Below are positions 1 to 4,925 of a DNA stretch of 8,459 nt, in pieces (the stretch's first letter is position 1; the number at the start of each line of letters is the position of its first letter). Made by a program: the position numbers and the translations under genes. Under the pieces are notes generated by a model. That model searched no databases. It was not told the origin of the DNA and worked only from the letters and a program-made list of their open reading frames with translations. This DNA comes from Methanobrevibacter sp. (GTDB lineage: Archaea > Methanobacteriota > Methanobacteria > Methanobacteriales > Methanobacteriaceae): contig JAISIQ010000014.1 of NCBI GenBank assembly GCA_031261945.1, positions 1 through 8,459 of the forward strand, read 5' to 3'.

Positions 1-42
1 AAGTAGTATTATAAGCAATATAATAATTAGTAAAGGGATAAA

Positions 43-846
43 ATGAAAAATTCAAAATTATCTGCAAAATCTTTTTTAAAAGAATTAAACAATAAAAAAC
101 AGCTAAAATCAAAGAATCAGGAGATTATAGGAGGAATGGCTATTTGCAAAGAAGATTTTTCCATTGAAAATTTAAATTCTATAAATTATTCAAAGTCTTC
201 AAAATCTTCAAATCCTTCAAAAGATAATTCTATTGCTTATGAAAATCTTAAAAATTTATTAGATTCTACTTCTTCATGTCAAATTTCAGATGCATTATCT
301 CAAATAGCTGGACGCAACGGTGTTTTAAAAGGAATAAAAGCTATTAATGGGAAAAAAGCATATGGGAAAGTTGTGACTGTTAAAACAAATTCTGATGACT
401 GGGGAACTTCTCTTTTTGGCATAGATGAAGCAAATAAAGGAGATATTTTAGTTATATTGTCTATTGGTGAGTCTTCAGCTATTTGGGGAGAACTTACATC
501 TACTTGTGCTCAAAAAAAGGAAATAGCTGGAACTATAATTATCGGAGCTACAAGGGATATTGATTATGTAAAAAGAGCTGATTATCCTGTTTTTGCAAAA
601 GATATTGTTCCTAATGCTGGTAAATCATTAGGTTTAGGTCATGTTAATGTAGATTTGAATTTAAATGAAACCAAAATATGCCCCGGAGATTTTGTTTTTG
701 CTGATGAAAGTGGGGTGGTTTTAATTCCACAAAATCTTTTCCAAGAAACCATTTTAAAAACATTAGAAATTAAAATCAAGGAAATAGCTATTATAGAAGA
801 AATTGAAGAAGGTAAATCATTATCTGAAATAGTTAGATTAAAATGA
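43..846 (+). CDS. RraA-like / HMG-aldolase-fold family protein with N-terminal extension
   Basis: The 267-aa protein has an RraA/HMG-aldolase core at about residues 68-235. Family hallmarks are visible: SDALS (82-86), a KGDILVI strand (132-138), WGEL (148-151), GATRDID (168-174) with the Arg171-Asp172 pair that binds substrate and metal in the aldolase members, YPVFA (181-185), and PGDFVFADESGVVLIP (214-229). RraA homologs are either class II pyruvate aldolases or RNase E regulators. Archaea lack the RNase E degradosome as a partner, so an enzyme role is more likely, but the substrate cannot be read from sequence. Residues 1-67 lie outside the core and hold a Ser/Lys-rich linker built on a 9-nt tandem repeat. 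The start has a weak AAAGGGA about 3 nt upstream. An internal ATG at 136 has AGGAGG only 1 nt before it, too close to work as a ribosome site, so the longer start is kept. Its TGA overlaps the next ATG (ATGA), implying co-translation. In some archaea this domain is fused to hexulose-6-phosphate synthase; here it stands alone. Confidence 0.85.
   Translation: MKNSKLSAKSFLKELNNKKQLKSKNQEIIGGMAICKEDFSIENLNSINYSKSSKSSNPSKDNSIAYENLKNLLDSTSSCQISDALSQIAGRNGVLKGIKAINGKKAYGKVVTVKTNSDDWGTSLFGIDEANKGDILVILSIGESSAIWGELTSTCAQKKEIAGTIIIGATRDIDYVKRADYPVFAKDIVPNAGKSLGLGHVNVDLNLNETKICPGDFVFADESGVVLIPQNLFQETILKTLEIKIKEIAIIEEIEEGKSLSEIVRLK
190..225 (+). repeat. Four imperfect 9-nt tandem units inside the RraA-like gene
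   Basis: Units TTCAAAGTC, TTCAAAATC, TTCAAATCC and TTCAAAAGA run from 189; read by codon (190-225) they encode Ser-Lys-Ser, Ser-Lys-Ser, Ser-Asn-Pro, Ser-Lys-Asp. The repeat is in frame and lies in the linker before the catalytic core, so copy-number change would lengthen a disordered segment by three residues per unit without breaking the enzyme. Confidence 0.75.
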
Positions 847-1952
847 GTAAAGAAACAGAACCAAATAACAATAAAACAAAAAATAATAAAGATAGGGACA
901 TTTATTCTATTATTAGAGATAATAAAAAAAGCATAATTGTTTCTTTTCTTATAATTTTTGGATTAATTTTCGCAATTCTGATGATTACAGGTATCCAAGA
1001 TGTTATGTCTGTTTTAGGCAGAACTAATCTATGGATTTTAGGTTTAACCTTTATAATTCAAACATTTGTTTATTTATTTTGGTCTCTTCGATGGAAATTA
1101 ATTTTAGATAAAATGGATGATTCTCCAGGATTTATAAATGTTGTTGGAATATTAATGACAAGTATATTTGGAAATAATGTTACTCCTGGATCTATCGGGG
1201 GCGAACCTCTAAGAGCTTATTTGCTTTCAGAAACTAACGACACTCCTTTTGAAGTAGGAATAGCTTCAACATTAGCAGATCGTGTTTTTGAAATGCTTCC
1301 ATTTGTTGTGATGGCAGTAATAGCTGTAATAGCTCTTTTTTCATGGAACTTAGCTATTATTCCAAAAGTTCTTTTAATAGTTTTAATACTTGGAACTATT
1401 TTTGCTTTTTCTTTAGGAATTTATGCAGGAATTAATAAAGAACTTTCTGAAAGAATAGTTATTAAAATTTTAAAATGGATATTTCCACTTATATCTAAAT
1501 TAACTAATGATAAATATAAATTTGAAGATACAAAAGAAAAAGCTATTTATTATATTAATAATTTTAATTCAAGTTTTACAATGGTAGTTGAAAATAAGCT
1601 ATTTATTGGTGGAACTCTTTTAGCTCTTGTTACATGGGGATTGGATCTTTTAAATTCTTATTTGGCATTTATAGCTATTGGAATAACTCCTCCATTTGCT
1701 CCGTTTATTACAATTTACACAATATCTATTTTACTTGCCTTTTTACCTCTTCTTCCAGGTTCTTTAGGAATTACAGAAATAATAATGATAGTTTTATTTG
1801 TTCCAGTTGGAATTGGTCCAGATTATGTTCTTGCTGCAAGTGCTTTAGAAAGATTAGCTTCATATATAATTCCTACTATAATTGGTTTTATAATTGCTTT
1901 ATATTATGGTAGAAATATTATTAATACAAATAAAAATTCTTCTGGTGATTGA
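843..1952 (+). CDS. Polytopic membrane protein, LPG-synthase TM / flippase-like (UPF0104) family
   Basis: The 369-aa integral membrane protein has a charged, Asn/Lys-rich N-terminus (about 1-30) followed by hydrophobic segments at roughly 31-50, 62-81, 98-113, 152-168, 174-195, 253-278, 286-304, 310-325 and 338-356. Two conserved family signatures are present: NVTPGSIGGEPLRAYLL at 112-128 and LPLLPGSLGITEI at 301-313. ADRVFE (145-150) and ERLASY (336-341) also match the family. In bacteria this membrane domain belongs to MprF-type proteins that flip aminoacylated lipids. The archaeal stand-alone versions have no catalytic GNAT-like domain, and none is present here, so lipid or lipid-linked-substrate translocation is an inference. 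The gene is translationally coupled to the RraA-like gene by a 4-nt ATGA overlap and has no ribosome site of its own. T-rich terminator sequence follows. Confidence 0.85.
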   Translation: MSKETEPNNNKTKNNKDRDIYSIIRDNKKSIIVSFLIIFGLIFAILMITGIQDVMSVLGRTNLWILGLTFIIQTFVYLFWSLRWKLILDKMDDSPGFINVVGILMTSIFGNNVTPGSIGGEPLRAYLLSETNDTPFEVGIASTLADRVFEMLPFVVMAVIAVIALFSWNLAIIPKVLLIVLILGTIFAFSLGIYAGINKELSERIVIKILKWIFPLISKLTNDKYKFEDTKEKAIYYINNFNSSFTMVVENKLFIGGTLLALVTWGLDLLNSYLAFIAIGITPPFAPFITIYTISILLAFLPLLPGSLGITEIIMIVLFVPVGIGPDYVLAASALERLASYIIPTIIGFIIALYYGRNIINTNKNSSGD

Positions 1953-1959
1953 TAGAATA

Positions 1960-2020
1960 AATAGCTATTATAATGCTTTTTCTTTTTGAAGATAATAGTA
2001 AATTATTTAAATAGCTATTT
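1960..2020. repeat. Two copies of palindrome AATAGCTATT exactly 50 nt apart
   Basis: AATAGCTATT occurs at 1960-1969 and 2010-2019; the second copy extends to a 12-nt perfect palindrome (2009-2020). Both lie in the gap between the membrane protein gene and gar1. A further copy lies inside the RraA-like gene (783-792), and AATAGCT is common in this window as Ile-Ala codons, so functional meaning is doubtful. Confidence 0.3.
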
Positions 2021-2023
2021 TTT
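1977..2023 (+). terminator. Candidate T-run terminators after the membrane protein gene
   Basis: T-tracts at 1977-1987 (four or more T, C, five T) and 2018-2023 (six T) follow the stop codon at 1952. Archaeal RNA polymerase stops at U-runs without a strong hairpin, and none is evident. These would separate the upstream unit from gar1-tfb. Confidence 0.5.
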
Positions 2024-2047
2024 GTTATATATAATATTATCGTAATG

Positions 2048-2057
2048 TTTATATAAT
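2048..2057 (+). promoter_or_regulatory. TATA-like element, distal promoter candidate for gar1-tfb
   Basis: TTTATATAAT fits the archaeal TATA consensus. A start about 25 nt downstream would fall near 2078-2083, giving a leader of about 70 nt. A second candidate lies closer to the gene; the sequence alone does not decide between them. Confidence 0.4.
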
Positions 2058-2104
2058 ATGATATCCATAATATAAATGTAGAATGTGAATACAATTTTGT
2101 CACA

Positions 2105-2114
2105 TTATATTTAA
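2105..2114 (+). promoter_or_regulatory. TATA-like element, proximal promoter candidate for gar1-tfb
   Basis: TTATATTTAA lies 39-48 nt before the gar1 ATG. A start about 25 nt downstream would give a short leader of about 15-20 nt. The surrounding DNA is nearly all A/T, so TATA-like strings are expected by chance. Confidence 0.35.
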
Positions 2115-2152
2115 ATTATAAATTGTTTAAGTTTTTATTTTAGCTTGATTTT

Positions 2153-2431
2153 ATGAAATTTTTAGGAAATATTTCTCATTTATCTAATTCTGGGAAACTA
2201 ATAGCTAAATCCTCTCAAACACCTCCTTTAGGTGCTTTTGTTTTTGATAAAGATAAAAAAAAGATAGGTAAAATAGCTGATGTTTTCGGACCTACAAAAG
2301 AACCATATATTTCTATAAATATATTTCGTTCTATAAATTCTAAAGATTTTGAAAATAGTTATAATGAAGACCTATATTTTTCAAATAATAATAAAAAAAG
2401 AAAGGGGAGAAAAACACGAAAGAAGAAATGA
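2153..2431 (+). CDS. gar1: Gar1, H/ACA ribonucleoprotein subunit
   Basis: This 92-aa protein has the archaeal Gar1 pattern: an opening [16 protein letters not shown] (2-17), a six-stranded beta-barrel core, [17 protein letters not shown] (31-47) and KEPYISI (49-55), followed by a Lys/Arg-rich tail (81-92). Gar1 binds Cbf5 in H/ACA guide RNPs and promotes turnover of rRNA pseudouridylation; it also works with Cbf5 and Nop10 on tRNA position 55. Archaeal versions lack the eukaryotic RGG tails, and none is present here. Length is normal. The only Shine-Dalgarno-like sequence is TTGAT 3-4 nt before the ATG, so initiation may be weakly SD-led or near-leaderless. The gene overlaps tfb by ATGA. The gar1-tfb neighbourhood recurs in euryarchaea, which supports the call. 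Confidence 0.92.
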   Translation: MKFLGNISHLSNSGKLIAKSSQTPPLGAFVFDKDKKKIGKIADVFGPTKEPYISINIFRSINSKDFENSYNEDLYFSNNNKKRKGRKTRKKK

Positions 2432-3420
2432 AAACCAAGTTTTCTGAAAAAGGAAAACCAATAGAAGATATATCTGCAAAAAAAAGAATGCAGAATGATG
2501 TTTCTGATACTGAAAAGCAGAATACCTGTCCTGAATGTGGATCTGAAGATTTAATAGGGGATTATGAAAGAGCAGAAGTTGTTTGTTCTAATTGTGGTCT
2601 TGTTATTGATGAAAATTTAGTAGATATGGGTCCAGAATGGAGAGCATTTGATCATGAGCAAAGAGATAAGCGTACAAGAGTAGGTGCTCCAATCACTTAT
2701 ACTATTCACGATAAAGGTTTAAGTACAATGATTGATTGGAGGAATAAGGATATTTATGGTAGAGATATTCCTGCAAGAAATCGTGCTCAATGGTACAGGC
2801 TCAGAAAATGGCAAAGAAAAATTAGAATTTCTGGTGCTACTGAACGTAACCTTGCTTTTGCTTTAAGTGAGTTAGATAGAGATTCCTCAAGATTAGGTCT
2901 TCCAAGAAGTGTAAGGGAAGCGGCTTCTGTTGTTTACAGAAGTGCAGTGGAAAATAAACTCATTCGAGGACGTAGTATTGAGGGAGTTGTAGCTGCATCA
3001 CTTTACGCTGCTTGTAGGCGTTGTAATGTTCCAAGAACATTAGATGAAATAGCTGAAGTTTCAAGAGTTAGTAAAAAAGAAGTTGGAAGAACTTATAGGT
3101 TCCTTACTCGTGAATTGAATATTAAACTTCCTCCTACCTCACCCGTTGATTATGTTCCAAGATTTGCAAGTGAATTAGGACTCTCTGGTGAAGTACAATC
3201 AAGAGCTATTGAAATTATTGAAAAAGCTATGGAAAAAGGCCTAACATCTGGTAGAGGTCCAACTGGAGTAGCCGCTGCTGCATTATATATAGCTTCTGTC
3301 CTCTTAGGAGAAAGAAAAACTCAAAGAGATGTAGCAGATATTGCAGGAGTTACAGAAGTTACAATAAGAAACAGATATAAAGAACTCACAGAACAACTTG
3401 AAATGGGAGTTACTTTATAA
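2428..3420 (+). CDS. tfb: Transcription initiation factor TFB (TFIIB homolog)
   Basis: This 330-aa general transcription factor recruits RNA polymerase to TBP-bound TATA promoters. Visible in order: an N-terminal zinc ribbon with Cys34, Cys37, Cys53 and Cys56 (CPEC and CSNC); the B-reader/linker stretch [15 protein letters not shown] (68-82); two cyclin folds at about 135-225 and 235-325; and a C-terminal helix-turn-helix, [20 protein letters not shown] (301-320), that contacts the BRE upstream of TATA. No intein or gap is seen. The first 20 residues are poorly conserved in TFBs; an alternative Met21 (position 2488) lacks a ribosome site, so the ATGA-coupled start at 2428 is preferred. AGGGGAG at 2402-2408 is about 20 nt upstream and too far for a classical site. 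The gene is less AT-biased at third positions than the two genes downstream, as expected of a highly expressed core gene. Confidence 0.97.
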   Translation: MKTKFSEKGKPIEDISAKKRMQNDVSDTEKQNTCPECGSEDLIGDYERAEVVCSNCGLVIDENLVDMGPEWRAFDHEQRDKRTRVGAPITYTIHDKGLSTMIDWRNKDIYGRDIPARNRAQWYRLRKWQRKIRISGATERNLAFALSELDRDSSRLGLPRSVREAASVVYRSAVENKLIRGRSIEGVVAASLYAACRRCNVPRTLDEIAEVSRVSKKEVGRTYRFLTRELNIKLPPTSPVDYVPRFASELGLSGEVQSRAIEIIEKAMEKGLTSGRGPTGVAAAALYIASVLLGERKTQRDVADIAGVTEVTIRNRYKELTEQLEMGVTL

Positions 3421-3481
3421 TTTTTTTATTTTAATTTTTAACAAAACATTTAAATATTATTTTTTTTGATTTTTAACTTTT
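3421..3481 (+). terminator. T-run terminator of gar1-tfb
   Basis: Directly after the tfb TAA come seven T (3421-3427), further T-rich sequence to 3439, eight T (3460-3467) and five T just beyond. Several U-runs in a row without a hairpin is the usual archaeal terminator form. It isolates tfb from the downstream genes. Confidence 0.6.
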
Positions 3482-3488
3482 AGTGCTT
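3477..3488 (+). repeat. Left copy of 12-nt direct repeat flanking the nuclease-like gene pair
   Basis: CTTTTAGTGCTT here is identical to 7285-7296, in the same orientation, and the identity does not extend either way. The two copies lie in the non-coding gaps on either side of the 401-aa and 750-aa genes. It could be a target-site or attachment-type duplication from insertion, or a shared T-rich terminator word. Confidence 0.45.
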
Positions 3489-3616
3489 AGTCATAATTGA
3501 TAAGTATTTATCTAAAGATGAAATAACTGTTAAATTCAAACATGTTTTTGACACATTTATAACCTTTTGGTATTGAAAACTATCCTTTTTATGATATGGA
3601 AATTGGATAAAAAATA

Positions 3617-3691
3617 ATGAATAGACAAAGTAAATTAAAGGAGATATGTAATTTATTTATCTACTCATTTAAACAAGACGAAAATAATTAG
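3617..3691 (+). other. Short ORF (24 aa), possibly spurious, in frame with the next gene across one TAG
   Basis: This ORF encodes a 24-residue peptide beginning MNRQSKLKEIC and ending in TAG at 3689-3691. It is in the same frame as the 401-aa gene and stops 6 nt before that gene's ATG. A strong SD-like AAAGGAGAT lies inside it (3637-3645), directly abutting an out-of-frame ATG followed at once by TAA (3646-3651). It could be a small leader peptide or a decayed sequence. I do not recognise the peptide and nothing shows it is translated. The rest of 3421-3697 holds the terminator and the 12-nt repeat; I see no RNA gene there. Confidence 0.15.
3652..3661 (+). promoter_or_regulatory. TATA-like candidate for the nuclease-like operon
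   Basis: The ATTTATTTAT-type stretch lies about 37-46 nt before the 401-aa gene's ATG at 3698. Transcription starting about 25 nt downstream would give a leader of about 15-25 nt. The A/T richness of the gap makes this a weak call. Confidence 0.25.
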
Positions 3692-3697
3692 TGTAAA

Positions 3698-4903
3698 ATG
3701 TATATTATGAATAAATCAGAAAAATTTGTTAGTACTATTTGTAAAAAATCATTTTTATCATTTTGGAGCTTTCCTAATCCCATAAGGTCAGATAATAACA
3801 AAGAACTTTGTGATTTATTGATTGTGAATGATCCTTATGTGATAATTATATCTGTGAAAGAAATAGATATTAAGAATAGTGGAGATGTTGAAGTAGATAG
3901 TAAAAGATGGGATAGAAAGGCAATTGAAAAATCTTATAAACAAATATATGGAGCAGAAAGAGCAATAAAAGAACCAAAAATTGAAATTTTTACTCATGAT
4001 AAAAAACACAAAGTCAAATTTCCAAATAGTGGGGATATGGTCGTATATCGTGTTGGAATTTCATTTGGAAGAAAGCAAAATTTTGATTTACCTTTAGGTG
4101 ATGCAGGAAAAGGATTTTTACACTTTTTTGATCAGACATCTTTTCCAATTATAGTCAATGAACTTGATACTCTTGTAGATTTTGTCGAATATCTTGATGC
4201 AAAAGAAAAATTTTATAATAGTGGAAAAAAAGCATTATTTAATAGTGAAGAAGATTTACTTGCTTTGTATCTACATAGGGGCAGAACCTTTGAAAATTTG
4301 GAAAATACTATGGTTGAAGAGTATTCTTGGAATAAAATTATCTCAAAAACAGAATTTGAAAATAGAAAAGAGCAAGAAAAAGAAAGTTATTTTTGGGATA
4401 ATATAATTGAAGGTCTTTTCAAAGATTATTCCCAAGAAGCTCTTTTATTTAATAATAATTTTCATGATATCGAATTAGGTTTACGAGTCATGTCTCAAGA
4501 AACAAGATTTTCAAGAGTAATGCTATCAAAAGCTTTAATTGAATTTATTGGATTTTTCAATGAACCAAAAGCAAAGTCAAGACTAGTTCAAGGGTTATCT
4601 GGAATAGTTTATGTCTTTTTATTGGGTGAAAGAGAAAATCCTGAAGACATAAATTCAAAAAGATCAAAAGAATTAATGCTTAGATGTCTTGTTGCACGAA
4701 ATATGATAGAAACAAAATGGGTCATTGGCATAGCTACTGAAAAATATAATCCTGCAGGTTATTCTTTTGATTTATGTGGTCTTTATTTACCTGAACTCAG
4801 CGAAGATGATAAAAAATTTTACACTAAGATGCAAAATGAATTGGGATTTTTCACAAATCCTAACACTAAAACTGTACATTATGATGAATATCCTAAACAA
4901 TAA
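3698..4903 (+). CDS. Hypothetical protein with candidate N-terminal PD-(D/E)XK-like nuclease motif
   Basis: I do not recognise a named function for this 401-aa protein. Its N-terminus reads like a restriction-endonuclease-like fold: a helix containing FVSTIC (10-15), FWSFPNPIR (22-30), then KELCDLLIV (35-43) and YVIIISVKE (47-55). This matches the D-(x)n-(E/x)-x-K layout with Asp39 and Lys54; the usual Glu before the Lys is Ser52, with Glu36 and Glu55 as possible substitutes. Downstream, GFLHFFDQ (139-146), ELDTLVDFVEYLDAKEKF (155-172) and EEDLLALYLHRG (184-195) look like conserved blocks of a widespread uncharacterised family, from memory only. The C-terminal half is mostly helical, with no membrane segment or Zn-binding cysteines. 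ATG 3698 and in-frame ATG 3707 are both possible starts; the second (MNKSEKF) may be the true one, and neither has a clear ribosome site. The 750-aa gene follows after 22 nt, so the two are probably co-transcribed. A role in DNA cleavage or defence is inferred. Confidence 0.7.
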   Translation: MYIMNKSEKFVSTICKKSFLSFWSFPNPIRSDNNKELCDLLIVNDPYVIIISVKEIDIKNSGDVEVDSKRWDRKAIEKSYKQIYGAERAIKEPKIEIFTHDKKHKVKFPNSGDMVVYRVGISFGRKQNFDLPLGDAGKGFLHFFDQTSFPIIVNELDTLVDFVEYLDAKEKFYNSGKKALFNSEEDLLALYLHRGRTFENLENTMVEEYSWNKIISKTEFENRKEQEKESYFWDNIIEGLFKDYSQEALLFNNNFHDIELGLRVMSQETRFSRVMLSKALIEFIGFFNEPKAKSRLVQGLSGIVYVFLLGERENPEDINSKRSKELMLRCLVARNMIETKWVIGIATEKYNPAGYSFDLCGLYLPELSEDDKKFYTKMQNELGFFTNPNTKTVHYDEYPKQ

Positions 4904-4925
4904 TTAAAACATTATTTTTGATAAT

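Noticed and set aside
129..138. AGGAGG next to ATG 136 as an internal start for the RraA-like gene
   Set aside because: The spacer is 1 nt, too short for ribosome binding; the bases encode Gly-Gly and the upstream frame is continuous.
1634..1912. Overlapping 92-codon open frame on the plus strand
   Set aside because: It lies wholly inside the membrane protein gene in another frame; its Tyr/Asn/Ser/Cys-rich composition is typical of shadow translation of AT-rich membrane-protein DNA.
1921..2103. 60-codon minus-strand open frame ending in the membrane protein gene
   Set aside because: It has a GTG start, A/T-driven Ile/Tyr/Asn composition, no ribosome site and no family resemblance; the region is better read as terminator and promoter DNA.
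3499..3512. GATAA/TTATC inverted repeat with a 4-nt loop as a hairpin or operator
   Set aside because: Five A/T-rich pairs with a mismatch outside are expected often by chance at this base composition.
3815..4009. 64-codon minus-strand open frame inside the 401-aa gene
   Set aside because: Antisense shadow with Phe/Ile/Tyr-rich composition; the plus-strand frame carries the coherent motif-bearing protein.
4182..4406. 74-codon plus-strand open frame inside the 401-aa gene
   Set aside because: Out-of-frame shadow, Lys/Ile-rich, with no motif.
3617..4903. TAG at 3689-3691 read as pyrrolysine to extend the 401-aa protein upstream
   Set aside because: No pyrrolysine genes are visible, pyrrolysine use is not typical of Methanobacteriales, and the MNKSEKF start fits the protein well without the extension.
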